Positions 28,811 through 37,912 of a stretch of 64,000 bases of DNA are shown here, piece by piece; position 1 is the first letter of the stretch; each line of letters begins with the position of its first letter. The notes beneath the pieces are model-generated. The model saw only the letters and a program-made list of their open reading frames with translations. It made no database searches and was not told the origin of the DNA. This DNA comes from Fibrobacter sp. (GTDB lineage: Bacteria > Fibrobacterota > Fibrobacteria > Fibrobacterales > Fibrobacteraceae): assembly GCA_024399065.1 (NCBI GenBank), contig JAKSIB010000003.1, forward strand, positions 1 to 64,000. Reading direction: 5' to 3'. The translations under genes and the position numbers were made by a program.

Positions 28811-29534
28811 ATTGTTTTTAGTTCTAGTTGCTTTGGGAAGCGTTCTTCTGGTTTCATGCGCACCAAGCTCCCCGAACCTCTTTGAAATTGGTATGCAGTC
28901 CCTATTTCCCAAGAACAGCGGTATCGAGTTTGGTACGATGCGTTTGGATTATTACAGAGAATGGAACGAGATCGTACTTGTCGGAACCGATGTAAGAGTC
29001 AAAGACACTTCTCGTGAAGACGAAATTCTAGATTTAGCTATTGAAAAAGCGAAAGTTGATTCATTCTGCAAGGAAAACGTTTTCAATGAGTTTAGTTTTT
29101 CAAATGCTTCGTTGTATGGTGATCCTTTATTCATTGGTGAAAAAATTGAACAGGATTCGAATTTTACTGTAACTTGTTTATACAGTCATTACGACATGCC
29201 TATTCATGGGTATTCAAATCAATTTGAGCTCCAAGATTGGATTAAATTTTTAACAAGGCGGCAATCACAACTGTTTGACCAAGACTCCGTTTATCGCATT
29301 GTTTATTGGGGAGACTCTGTCTATGTGGAAAGTTCGCAAATTAAGGAACATCGATCGAACAGCACCTTCGCAGAAGGAACTGTGGTCCATGAATTCTATA
29401 TCAGTAAATCGGAACCAGTGATCTCCATTGTTGCAAAACATGAATCATCTTTCCCAGTTGTAAAAAGACGGGCAGGCAATTTGTTGGTTGAAAGTCCTAG
29501 ATACAAAGAACTCAAGAAACGGGAAGGACTTTGA
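28800..29534 (+). CDS. Lipoprotein of unknown function, third gene of trio
   Basis: A 244-aa lipoprotein: hydrophobic stretch LFLVLVALGSVLLVSC with lipobox LVSC at about residue 20. The rest is not recognised. ATG 28800 overlaps the preceding gene by 11 nt; an in-frame TTG six bases upstream is possible but lacks support. The 237 nt after the stop hold no gene that I can support and end in a terminator. Confidence 0.68.
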   Translation: MTNRLFLVLVALGSVLLVSCAPSSPNLFEIGMQSLFPKNSGIEFGTMRLDYYREWNEIVLVGTDVRVKDTSREDEILDLAIEKAKVDSFCKENVFNEFSFSNASLYGDPLFIGEKIEQDSNFTVTCLYSHYDMPIHGYSNQFELQDWIKFLTRRQSQLFDQDSVYRIVYWGDSVYVESSQIKEHRSNSTFAEGTVVHEFYISKSEPVISIVAKHESSFPVVKRRAGNLLVESPRYKELKKREGL

Positions 29535-29679
29535 TTTGTCCTTTAGAAATTGAATAGAATTATCTCTGCAAGACGCGCCCATAGGAAGGAAAGAAGGTTC
29601 CCTTATTGTCGGAGAAGGGGACACTAGTCGCAAAAAACGGCTCTTGCCATTGCATTTTTAACAATACTATCTGTTTTAG

Positions 29680-29702
29680 AGGGGTGCAAAACCCCTTTTT
29701 TT
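29680..29702 (+). terminator. Intrinsic terminator of the envelope trio
   Basis: AGGGGT, loop GCAAA, ACCCCT, then T6 or more. Confidence 0.8.
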
Positions 29703-29771
29703 GTGGGTAATTTTATTCTCGTAACCTACGGGCGGGTTGGGTGTTTCGCCTGTGCAACAAAAGGAATGAGA

Positions 29772-32507
29772 ATGTTTGGAGTTGATTTCCGTGGGCTTTT
29801 CTCTGGAAAGTCCTGTGTTTCGGGCAAGTTCCGTGCCGTGGCTTTGTCCTTGGGTATTGCGGCGAGTGCAGGTTTTGCTCAGGATCAGTTGTATCCTGAA
29901 ATGTTTCCGCTGTCAGCGGTGAAGCTTTTGGCTGGCCCCCTGCAGGAACGCCAGGACTTGAATGGCGAAACTTTGCTGGCTTATGATACTGACAGGTTGA
30001 TTGCGCCTTTCTACGAAGAGGCGGGCATGCGCCCTAAGGCAACCAAGTTCAGCAACTGGGCTGGTTTGGATGGCCATGTTCTGGGGCACTACTTGAGCGC
30101 CTTGGCTATGCATTATGCGGCTACCGGCGATACGGAAATCAAGAAGCGCATGGAATATGTGGTGGATGAACTGGAAATCATCCAGAAGCAGAATTCCAAG
30201 GACGCAAACTTTGTAGGCTACATCAGTGGCGTTCCCAACGGAAAGTCCATGTGGCTCAAATTCAAGAACGGCGATGCCGGCGCACAGAACGGCTATTGGG
30301 TTCCCTGGTACAATATTCACAAGACATACGCAGGCCTGCGTGACGCCTGGATGTACGGCGGAATTTCCAAGGCCAAGACCATGTTCCTTGCCCTTTGCGA
30401 CTGGGGCATTACCATTACCAACGGCCTTAACGATTCCAAGATGGAATCCATGATGGGTACGGAATACGGCGGAATGAACGAAGTGTACGCCGACGCTTAC
30501 GAAATCACCAAGAATTCCAAGTACCTGGATGCAGCAAAGAAATGGTCCCACAAGTGGCTGCTGAATTCCATGGCTTCCAACAACGACGTGCTTTCCAATA
30601 GGCATGCCAATACCCAGGTGCCGAAAGTTGTGGGTTTTGCTCGCGTGGCGGAACTGAGTGGCGACAAGACTTACAAGGCCGGCGCCGAAACCTTCTGGGA
30701 CATCGTGGTGAACAAGCGTAGTATTGCCATCGGTGGCAACAGCATTTCGGAACACTTCCCGGATTACGACAAGTACAACAAGTATATCGAGGAACGTGAA
30801 GGACCTGAATCCTGCAATACTTATAACATGCTGAAGCTGACGGAGCGTTTGTTCCATATGACGCCCAATGCCAAGTATGCGGATTTCTATGAACGTGCCT
30901 TGTTCAACCATATTTTGTCTACAATCCACCCGAAGCACGGCGGGTACTGCTACTTTACTCCGGCTCGTCCCCGTCATTACCGCGTGTATTCCAAGGTGAA
31001 TGCAGGCATGTGGTGTTGTGTGGGTTCCGGCATGGAAAATCCCGGCAAGTATGCCCAGTTCATTTACACCAAGGAAAATGATGCACTGTACGTGAACCTT
31101 TACGCAGCCACCGAATTGGACTGGAAGGAAAAGGGCGTAAAGATCAAGCAGGAAACTGCATTCCCCAAGGGGGAGGTGTCGAAATTTACTGTTAGCGGTG
31201 CGGGCAGTTTCAAGATGATGCTGCGTCACCCCTACTGGGTGAAGGCCGACGAATTCAAGGTTGTGGTGAATGGCGATACCGTTGTGTCGAAGTCTGATGT
31301 GTCCAGCTATGTTTCTGCGGGCACTGTCAAGGGTGGCGATGTGGTGGAAGTTGTTTACCCCATGCACACTCATACCGAGGACTTGCGCGGCATGAGCAAC
31401 TACGTGGCTCTCCTCCATGGTCCTATTGTGCTGAGCGCAAAGACAGGTACTGAAGGTCTCTCTGGCTTGGTGGCTGATGATGGTCGCTGGAGCCATATTG
31501 CAGGTGGCCCCCTCCAGTCTCTGGATGCCGCCCCCATGCTGGCTAGCGAAAAGAAGGACATTCCTTCCAAGGTGACGCCGGTGAAGGGCGAACCGCTCCA
31601 CTTTAAGGCACCCTACTTGTTCGCCGCCCAGAAGGATGCGAACCTGTTGCTGGAACCCTTCTACGAAGTACACGACGCCCGCTACATGATGTATTGGATG
31701 GTGCTGACGGATCCTGCAATTCTTGAAAAGCTGAAGAAGGAACAGGCCGAGGCGTTGGCTCTTGACGAAAAGACAGTGGACAAGGTGTCGCCGGGTGAAC
31801 AGCAGCCCGAAGCAGATCACCGCATGCAGAAGGAGAATTCCTCTACCGGAAATCATCAGGGTGAATTCTACCGCGATGCGGGTCAGTGTTCCGGTGGTGA
31901 TGGCGGATTCATTAGCTACGAGCTGGAAACCAACAGCGAAGACTCCTTGGACCTGATGGTGCGTTACTGGGGTAACGAAGGTTGCAATCGCGCCTTTGAC
32001 ATCATGATCGACGGTGAAAAGCTTGCCAGCGAAAATATTTCCAACAAGTGGAAGAAGGATGAATTCGTCAACGTGAAGTATCCTATTCCCGACAACATGG
32101 TGAAGGGCAAGAAGGTGATTACCGTAAAGTTCCAGGCAAGCACCGGCATGGTGGGCGGTATCTTCGGAGTACGTCTGTTGCGCAACAAGCCGAAGCCGGA
32201 ACCTGTTGTAGAAGATTCGACCGACGCAATTGTTGCTAGCCGAAAAGTTGCAAGCTCTGTGCCGCAGCTCCGTGCCCGCGCAAATTCCGATGTGTTGCAG
32301 ATCGAAGCTAGCTCTCCGTTGCAGAACAATGTGGCTGTGAAGATTTTCTCCATGGATGGCCGCCTGGTGAAGGCTCAAACATTGAATGCCGGCAGCGCAA
32401 CTTTCAGCATTGGCATTGGTGACATGAAGAATGGCATGTACATTATGCGTGTGCTGCAGAACGGAAATCTGTTCGGCAATACCATCTTCACGAAAAAGGG
32501 AATTTGA
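29772..32507 (+). CDS. GH127 beta-L-arabinofuranosidase-like enzyme with C-terminal sorting domain
   Basis: A 911-aa secreted enzyme of the DUF1680/GH127 clan; characterised members release beta-L-arabinofuranose from plant glycans. A signal peptide covers residues 1-37 (ends AGFA-Q). The zinc/nucleophile site of the family is intact: E346 and C348 in GPESCNTYN, and the C415-C416 pair in MWCCVGSG. A second beta domain (about 680-800) and a ~70-residue C-terminal module (VKIFSMDGRLVKAQTL ... GMYIMRVLQNG) follow; the last resembles type IX secretion sorting domains. ATG 29772 is chosen because AAGGA lies 6 nt upstream. First of three polysaccharide-acting genes in a row. Confidence 0.88.
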   Translation: MFGVDFRGLFSGKSCVSGKFRAVALSLGIAASAGFAQDQLYPEMFPLSAVKLLAGPLQERQDLNGETLLAYDTDRLIAPFYEEAGMRPKATKFSNWAGLDGHVLGHYLSALAMHYAATGDTEIKKRMEYVVDELEIIQKQNSKDANFVGYISGVPNGKSMWLKFKNGDAGAQNGYWVPWYNIHKTYAGLRDAWMYGGISKAKTMFLALCDWGITITNGLNDSKMESMMGTEYGGMNEVYADAYEITKNSKYLDAAKKWSHKWLLNSMASNNDVLSNRHANTQVPKVVGFARVAELSGDKTYKAGAETFWDIVVNKRSIAIGGNSISEHFPDYDKYNKYIEEREGPESCNTYNMLKLTERLFHMTPNAKYADFYERALFNHILSTIHPKHGGYCYFTPARPRHYRVYSKVNAGMWCCVGSGMENPGKYAQFIYTKENDALYVNLYAATELDWKEKGVKIKQETAFPKGEVSKFTVSGAGSFKMMLRHPYWVKADEFKVVVNGDTVVSKSDVSSYVSAGTVKGGDVVEVVYPMHTHTEDLRGMSNYVALLHGPIVLSAKTGTEGLSGLVADDGRWSHIAGGPLQSLDAAPMLASEKKDIPSKVTPVKGEPLHFKAPYLFAAQKDANLLLEPFYEVHDARYMMYWMVLTDPAILEKLKKEQAEALALDEKTVDKVSPGEQQPEADHRMQKENSSTGNHQGEFYRDAGQCSGGDGGFISYELETNSEDSLDLMVRYWGNEGCNRAFDIMIDGEKLASENISNKWKKDEFVNVKYPIPDNMVKGKKVITVKFQASTGMVGGIFGVRLLRNKPKPEPVVEDSTDAIVASRKVASSVPQLRARANSDVLQIEASSPLQNNVAVKIFSMDGRLVKAQTLNAGSATFSIGIGDMKNGMYIMRVLQNGNLFGNTIFTKKGI

Positions 32508-32549
32508 CGATAGCTTGAATGCTTGAATGGACTTAAAAAACGACAAATG

Positions 32550-32766
32550 GGGTACTAAATTGAGCGAAAACTTGGTTTGGTATCCCATTTTTTATACAAA
32601 CTAAACTTTTATGGCGCTTAATTAAGCTTGATGTGCGTTGGGAAGGGTATTAAATCCGTTTTATTATTTGTTTAGTACCCTAAATGCAAAATGTTTGAAT
32701 GACTTTGTTTATTACAAATTAATTTTTTGGGTACTATTTTATGTGTTTTACTTGTTTAGTACCCTA
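32550..32766. promoter_or_regulatory. Cluster of GGGTACTA/TAGTACCC boxes upstream of DUF4832-GH44 genes
   Basis: The 378-nt AT-rich gap 32508-32885 has no gene. It holds four perfect copies of an octamer in alternating orientation: GGGTACTA at 32550-32557 and 32729-32736, TAGTACCC at 32673-32680 and 32757-32764. The two reverse copies sit in identical 15-mers (TTGTTTAGTACCCTA). A near match GGGTATTA is at about 32645. This looks like binding sites for a regulator of the downstream hydrolase genes. Confidence 0.5.
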
Positions 32767-32885
32767 TTTTTTGAAAAATGTGAAATTTGTGGGCTCATTT
32801 CCTTGCAAAATGGCATTTTTCGGGTGTACCCGATTTGCGTAAAACTGCCTCAGGGTGTATCTTTAGAATATCCCTGGGGTTTATT

Positions 32886-34652
32886 ATGAGTTTGAAAAAG
32901 TTTTTCAAGATGGTTTGTGGGGTGGTCGTTGCGCAGTGTGCTTTGGCAGGTTCCGCTATCGCAGCACAGCCTGTCGCGGGAGATAAGGTCGGCGGTTTAG
33001 TGCTTCAGGATTTGAACTACACGGACCATCTGCAGACTTTGCCCAATTACGATCGTGGTTTTTATTATTCCCAGGCGCTCCACGTTAAGGTGGAAGGTTC
33101 CAAGCCTATTGAAAAGCCATATGGTAAGCTGGTTCACCTTCGTGCAGACCTTGCGGAATTCAGCAGCCGCGCCTGGCTGAAGATTGATACTACCGGGGGC
33201 CGGCGCGATACCACTTGGGGCAAGTCCCAGGACTTAACGGAAGATGCCTTGAACGTTTTGCAGACCACCTTCGATAACATCCGCAAGAACGGCAGCAAAG
33301 TCATTGTGCGATTCTGTTACGACCCGTGGTTTGATGGGCATTCCAACACTACTGCGGAACACGAGTGGGTGCTGCGCCACATTGAACAGCTGGCTCCGCT
33401 TCTGACAAAGAACGTAGACATCATCGTGGCTCTTGAAATGGGCATGCACGGCGCCTTCGGTGAAATGCATAGCGATACGGCGATTACGTACCCCCGCGTG
33501 GCCGAGGCGGTAAACAAGATGTTGCGCCTGACGACTCCGGAACTTAAGATTCTCACCCGCACGGGAAATTACTCTGCCGCAGTTCTTGGCTTTGAAAACT
33601 GGGGCGTTGATTTCAACATCGACAGCGATGTCTTTAAGAAGATTGCGGAAGCCAAGGGCGATACCATGTACCGCGTGGGAATGTTTAACGACGGCTATCT
33701 TGGAACCCAGTATGATTACGGTACCTGGGGCTCGAATTGTGAAACATCCATCTGTCGTGAAGAAGGTGTGGCCTGGCTTGAAAAGTACAGCATCAACACG
33801 CCTTATGGTGGCGAGGCTGTGGCGACGGCCAGCGGTTACCAAGTCATCAATACGCCGGAGTTCCTGGCCTACGAAGGCTTCCGTACCCACACCAGTTACT
33901 TGAACATGCATTGGAATAACAATGTGGTGGATGGCTGGAAGGCCAAGCATTTTAGCGGCAAGGATTTTGAATACGACGGAACAAAAATTGATTCCCTTAC
34001 AGGTTACAAGTTTATTGAAGACCATCTGGGATATCGTTTTGTGCTGCGAGAATCCTGGTTGCCCGATACAATTGGTTCTAGCCGACATTTTCAGGCGAAG
34101 CTGAAAATTCAAAACGTGGGCTTTGGAAATCTGACTAAAGATCAGCCAGTGTATCTTCTTATTGAACAGGACCGTGACATGGGCGGCCTTGCTGTTGAAC
34201 CGAGTGGTGATTCTCTTCTGCTAGAAAATCTTGACTTTAGAAATGTGTTGAGTAGGAAAATCGTCGTTGCCGATGGTGATACCAACATGACTTTTGATGG
34301 AGTCAATGACATTGATATTGATGTAAAGGATTGCCCCATGGCTTATGGAAAGAATGATGTTTACCTCCTTGTGGGTAACGTGTCCTTTGCCAATAAATCA
34401 TCAAGAGATCCTTTTGTTTTTCATGAAAATAAAAATGCAATGTACTTAGGTTCTTTTGTGTATGATCGCGAGAAATCAGATGCTATTGGAGTGTTGCGCA
34501 ATGTTCGAAACAAGGGGACTGAAACTCGCGTAGAACGTGCCGACCAGAAAATCCAGGTCCGCGATGGTCGCAGTCGTTCAAACGCACTTGGCAAAAATCG
34601 CGACGGGTCTGGCGATAAGTTGTTCCGTGCGAATGGAAAAGCCGTGAAATAA
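32886..34652 (+). CDS. DUF4874/DUF4832 domain secreted putative glycosidase
   Basis: A 588-aa secreted protein. Residues 1-27 form a signal peptide (ends GSAIAA). The N-terminal region (NYDRGFYY near 50, then LVHLRADLAEF) matches DUF4874 and the middle (GTQYDYGTWG near 275, TPYGGEAV) matches DUF4832; these occur together in proteins thought to be TIM-barrel glycoside hydrolases with no assigned substrate. The last ~45 residues are basic and end in LFRANGKAVK, like the tail of the next gene, and may be a Fibrobacter-type basic terminal domain. ATG 32886 places the signal peptide at the N-terminus. Confidence 0.8.
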   Translation: MSLKKFFKMVCGVVVAQCALAGSAIAAQPVAGDKVGGLVLQDLNYTDHLQTLPNYDRGFYYSQALHVKVEGSKPIEKPYGKLVHLRADLAEFSSRAWLKIDTTGGRRDTTWGKSQDLTEDALNVLQTTFDNIRKNGSKVIVRFCYDPWFDGHSNTTAEHEWVLRHIEQLAPLLTKNVDIIVALEMGMHGAFGEMHSDTAITYPRVAEAVNKMLRLTTPELKILTRTGNYSAAVLGFENWGVDFNIDSDVFKKIAEAKGDTMYRVGMFNDGYLGTQYDYGTWGSNCETSICREEGVAWLEKYSINTPYGGEAVATASGYQVINTPEFLAYEGFRTHTSYLNMHWNNNVVDGWKAKHFSGKDFEYDGTKIDSLTGYKFIEDHLGYRFVLRESWLPDTIGSSRHFQAKLKIQNVGFGNLTKDQPVYLLIEQDRDMGGLAVEPSGDSLLLENLDFRNVLSRKIVVADGDTNMTFDGVNDIDIDVKDCPMAYGKNDVYLLVGNVSFANKSSRDPFVFHENKNAMYLGSFVYDREKSDAIGVLRNVRNKGTETRVERADQKIQVRDGRSRSNALGKNRDGSGDKLFRANGKAVK

Positions 34653-34686
34653 AAGTCGGGTGGCGCCGACAAAAAAAGGTGGTGTT

Positions 34687-36501
34687 ATGAAAAAGTTGTT
34701 TGGGTTTGCGGGAAGTTTGGTTCCTGCGCTTTCTCTGGTGGCGTTCCTCGGAACTTCTGCCCAGGCGGAGATTTCTGTAACGGTGGATGCATCTGCCGGC
34801 GTCAAGAAAATTTCCCCTTACCTCTATGGCCGAAACATTGACAAGGTCAGCGCCGATAGCGCCCGCCTCAGCGATGAAGACCAAACTTCCATCAAGACGA
34901 TGAACGAAGCCGGCATTCGTTTTATTCGTGCAAACTACGGCAACAATTCTACCCGCTACAACTGGCGAAAAAAGTTGACCGTTCATCCGGACTGGTACAA
35001 CAACGTGAATGCCGTAGACTGGGACATTACCGCCAAGAAGATTCTGGACAACATGCCTCAAGCAGATGCCATGTATGCTTTCCAGTTGACGGGTTATGCG
35101 GCCGCCACCAACGAATACAACTTTGCAGATTGGACTTTCTACAAGGCTCATAACGATACCTGGGCCAAGGCAACCCTTGACTTGGCTGGCGGTGGCGAAG
35201 TTGCCGACGATGGCGAAACTCTCATCAAGGCCGGCGATTACAGTTTGTATTGCGAGCCTTGGCCTGCTGATTCCACTGTGGGAATTATTGACCACTGGGC
35301 AAAAGAATTGAAGTACGATATGTCCAGACTTCAGTATTGGAGCATGGACAATGAAATGGAAATTTGGAATGGTACCCACGGCGACTTGCCCTTGGATATG
35401 GATCCGGATTTCTTGGTGGAACGTTATGTTGATGTGGCCAAGAAGGCCCGCGCCGTATGGCCCGAAATCAAGTTGACTGGTCCTGTGGTTGCAAACGAAT
35501 GGCAGTGGTGTACAACTGGTGCCTCGGAAGGAAAGTCTGGCCTGGGCAAGGGCGAAGACCGCAATTACTGCTGGCTTGAATACTTTATCAAGCGCCTTGC
35601 CGAAGAACAGAAAAAGTCCGGCGTCCGCATGTTGGATGTTTTCGATATGCATTGGTATCCTACGGAGAAAACATATGCAGAGCGCGTGAACTGGCATCGT
35701 GTATTCTTTGATACCACCTACAACTATTCCGGTGCCAATGGAATCAAGTTGGTGAGCGGAAAGTGGGATAACAACCAGACAAAGGAATATGTTTTTGCCC
35801 GCGTCAATGGATGGCTGGAAAAGTACTTTGGCAAGGACCATGGAATTACCTTGGGCTTGACCGAAACAGATATTATTGACAAGGACGATCCCATGACCAC
35901 TGCGCTTACGTACGCCTCCTGGCTTGGAACCTTTATGGATAATGGTGTGGAAATTTTCACGCCTTGGACATGGGGCGAAGGCATGTACGAAGTGGTGCAT
36001 CTCTTTAGCCGCTATAATCAGCAATTCCGGGTGCAGTCTGAATCCAGCAACGATTCCTTGCTTTCGGCATATGCCTCTGTAAGCAATGCAAGAGATTCCA
36101 TGACGGTGATTCTTGTGAACCGCGCAGAAAAGGATGCACAAAGCGTGACCTTGAATGTGAAGGGCTTGAAGAATGTGGGTGCTTCTGCAGAAACTTTGAC
36201 ATTGGCTGGAATCAGCGGCGAGACTTTTGTTTCTCACGAAAGCAATGCATTGAAGAAGGGCGCTGCAACTGTTGATGTTGCTGCTGGTACGGTGGCTCTC
36301 GAAGTGCCTGCAAAGTCCATTGTGGCGGTGCGCTTGACTGCTGACCCGGGCGATGTGATTGACGCTATTTTCAAGCCATATGATCGTCGCACCGTCAGAA
36401 ACCAGCCCATGGTTTTCCGTGAAGATCATCAAGTGAAAGTCCGTGGCGGCGAACGATATGGTGAAAAGATCTTCCATGTGAACGGAAAAGTCGTGAAGTA
36501 A
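34687..36501 (+). CDS. GH44-like endo-beta-1,4-glucanase
   Basis: A 604-aa secreted enzyme. A signal peptide (about 1-28, ends AQA-E) is followed by ISPYLYGRNIDK, the typical GH44 N-terminal motif. The putative acid/base Glu lies in SMDNEMEIWNGTH (near 222; GH44 usually has NEP, here NEM) and the nucleophile Glu in LGLTETD (near 393). DVFDMHWYPTEK is also a family feature. A beta domain (about 455-560) and a basic tail ending IFHVNGKVVK complete it. GH44 enzymes cut cellulose and xyloglucan. It begins 34 nt after the DUF4832 gene, so co-transcription is likely. Confidence 0.85.
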   Translation: MKKLFGFAGSLVPALSLVAFLGTSAQAEISVTVDASAGVKKISPYLYGRNIDKVSADSARLSDEDQTSIKTMNEAGIRFIRANYGNNSTRYNWRKKLTVHPDWYNNVNAVDWDITAKKILDNMPQADAMYAFQLTGYAAATNEYNFADWTFYKAHNDTWAKATLDLAGGGEVADDGETLIKAGDYSLYCEPWPADSTVGIIDHWAKELKYDMSRLQYWSMDNEMEIWNGTHGDLPLDMDPDFLVERYVDVAKKARAVWPEIKLTGPVVANEWQWCTTGASEGKSGLGKGEDRNYCWLEYFIKRLAEEQKKSGVRMLDVFDMHWYPTEKTYAERVNWHRVFFDTTYNYSGANGIKLVSGKWDNNQTKEYVFARVNGWLEKYFGKDHGITLGLTETDIIDKDDPMTTALTYASWLGTFMDNGVEIFTPWTWGEGMYEVVHLFSRYNQQFRVQSESSNDSLLSAYASVSNARDSMTVILVNRAEKDAQSVTLNVKGLKNVGASAETLTLAGISGETFVSHESNALKKGAATVDVAAGTVALEVPAKSIVAVRLTADPGDVIDAIFKPYDRRTVRNQPMVFREDHQVKVRGGERYGEKIFHVNGKVVK

Positions 36502-36523
36502 GGTTTGCGTTTGCTTTAATACA

Positions 36524-36553
36524 AAAAAGCCCCGGCACAAAGTGTCGGGGTTT
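36524..36553 (+). terminator. Terminator between GH44 gene and rpe
   Basis: CCCCGGCAC, loop AAA, GTGTCGGGG (9 pairs, one G-U) with A6 upstream and TTT downstream. It can serve the GH44 transcript and, on the opposite strand, rpe. Confidence 0.85.
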
Positions 36554-36566
36554 AATGCTTTTTGGA

Positions 36567-36624
36567 TCCTTCGGTCACTGCGTTCCCTCAGGATGACGCG
36601 GTTGAGTCCCTCAGGATGACGCGG
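36567..36624. repeat. Short repeat: two 18-bp copies
   Basis: TCCCTCAGGATGACGCGG occurs at 36584-36601 and 36607-36624, next to GGATCCTTCGGTCACTGCG. Related strings (GTCATCC ... GATAGGATC) occur at 45105-45136, 53284-53330, 55697-55730, 57452-57480 and 57650-57733, always between genes or inside gene remnants. Confidence 0.6.
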
Positions 36625-36637
36625 ACGATACAAAAAA

Positions 36638-37285
36638 TTAGCCGTTGACCAACTTTACGAATTCGCGGCAGACTTCTTCGGGATTGGGCTTGCCGAAGAT
36701 TGCGGAGCCTACGACGAATACGTTTGCGCCAGCTTCCTTGCAAGCGAGGATGTTGTCCAGCTTGACGCCGCCATCGATCTGGATGTCAAGTTCCGGCTTC
36801 ATCTGGCGAAGTTCGCGAATTTTGTCCAGGCAGTAGGGAATGAGGCTCTGGCCGCCGAAACCCGGATTCACAGACATCACCAGAACCATGTCAACGATGT
36901 CGAGAACATGCTTGATGCTTGTAAGCGGGGTTGCCGGGTTGATGGCAACAGCGGGCTTTACGCCAAGTTCTGCAATCTGGTGCAGCAAACGATCCAGATG
37001 GTTAGTGGTTTCGGCGTGGACGCTGATGAGGTGTGCGCCAGCCTTTGCAAATTCACCTACGTAGTTTTCGGGATTGGCGATCATCAAGTGGCAATCCAGC
37101 GGAAGGCTTGTGCCCTTCTTGACGCAGGCGGAAATGCCCGGGCCAAAGCTGATGTTCGGAACAAAGTGTCCGTCCATGATGTCCAAGTGAACGAGGCCTG
37201 CGCCGCCGTTTTCGATGGCCTTGAGGCCGTTGCCTAATTCCAGAAAGTTTGCGTTTAAGACGCTGGGTGCGATAATTTGCTTCAT
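36638..37285 (-). CDS. rpe: Ribulose-phosphate 3-epimerase
   Basis: A 215-aa TIM-barrel enzyme interconverting ribulose-5-phosphate and xylulose-5-phosphate in the pentose phosphate pathway. Metal and catalytic motifs are present: IAPSVLNANF at the N-terminus, HLDIMDGHFVPNISFGP near 30-46, VMSVNPGFGGQ near 135, and IDGGV near 173. The start at 37285 gives MKQIIAPSVL; a longer in-frame reading to 37321 adds 12 residues with no support. Transcribed alone, opposite to its neighbours. Confidence 0.95.
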   Translation of the reverse strand: MKQIIAPSVLNANFLELGNGLKAIENGGAGLVHLDIMDGHFVPNISFGPGISACVKKGTSLPLDCHLMIANPENYVGEFAKAGAHLISVHAETTNHLDRLLHQIAELGVKPAVAINPATPLTSIKHVLDIVDMVLVMSVNPGFGGQSLIPYCLDKIRELRQMKPELDIQIDGGVKLDNILACKEAGANVFVVGSAIFGKPNPEEVCREFVKLVNG

Positions 37286-37381
37286 GGCGTGCAAGTTAGA
37301 AATTTTGCATTCATTTGCCAATCTAGACAGATAAACTTTATTTTACTATTATTGGGCGCAAATAAAATTAAGGAGAAAAAT

Positions 37382-37912
37382 ATGTCCAAAGGTACTAAGA
37401 CTGTAGTTGCAAAGCCGGCTGCTAAGAAGGCCGCTGCTAAGCCCGCAGCAAAGGCCGCTAAGCCCGCTGCAGAAAAGAAGGTTGCTGCTAAGGCTGCTAA
37501 GCCGGCTGCAAAGAAGGAAGCCCCGAAGGCTGCAGCAAAGGCTGAAAAGAAGGTTGTCGCTAAGGCTGCTCCCGCCAAGAAGGCTGCTGCTCCTAAGGCT
37601 GCCGCAGTTAAGGCTGTCAAGCCGGCTGCAGAAAAGAAGCCCGCTGCAAAGAAGGCCGCAGCTCCTAAGGCTGCCAAGAAGGTTGCAGTTGTTCTCACCA
37701 CTCCGACCGCTTACGAACTCGCTTCCAAGGTGACCGTTGCAGGTTCCTTCAACGAATGGAACCAGGCTACCGCTGTTGTTTGCAAGAAGGACAAGAAGAC
37801 TGGCCTCTGGTCTGCAAAGCTTTCCCTCGTTGCTGGCACCTATCAGTACAAGTTCATTTGCGATGACCAGTACTGGGACGAAGGCGACAACAAGGTTGTT
37901 GAAGTCAAGTAA
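37382..37912 (+). CDS. Histone-H1-like Lys/Ala/Pro tail fused to a glycogen-binding (CBM48/AMPK-type) domain
   Basis: A 176-aa protein in two parts. Residues 1-100 are almost only Ala, Lys and Pro with a few Glu/Val (repeats of [11 protein letters not shown]), like eukaryotic H1 tails and bacterial DNA-compacting proteins. Residues about 101-176 form a carbohydrate-binding fold: VTVAGSFNEWNQAT, W-S-A-K-L-S-L and GTYQYKFICDDQYWDEGDN match AMPK/CBM48 glycogen-binding domains. The ATG at 37382 follows AAGGAG. Inference: it may tether glycogen to nucleic acid or another polyanion. Codon use is strongly biased, implying high expression. Single-gene unit with its own terminator. Confidence 0.82.
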   Translation: MSKGTKTVVAKPAAKKAAAKPAAKAAKPAAEKKVAAKAAKPAAKKEAPKAAAKAEKKVVAKAAPAKKAAAPKAAAVKAVKPAAEKKPAAKKAAAPKAAKKVAVVLTTPTAYELASKVTVAGSFNEWNQATAVVCKKDKKTGLWSAKLSLVAGTYQYKFICDDQYWDEGDNKVVEVK

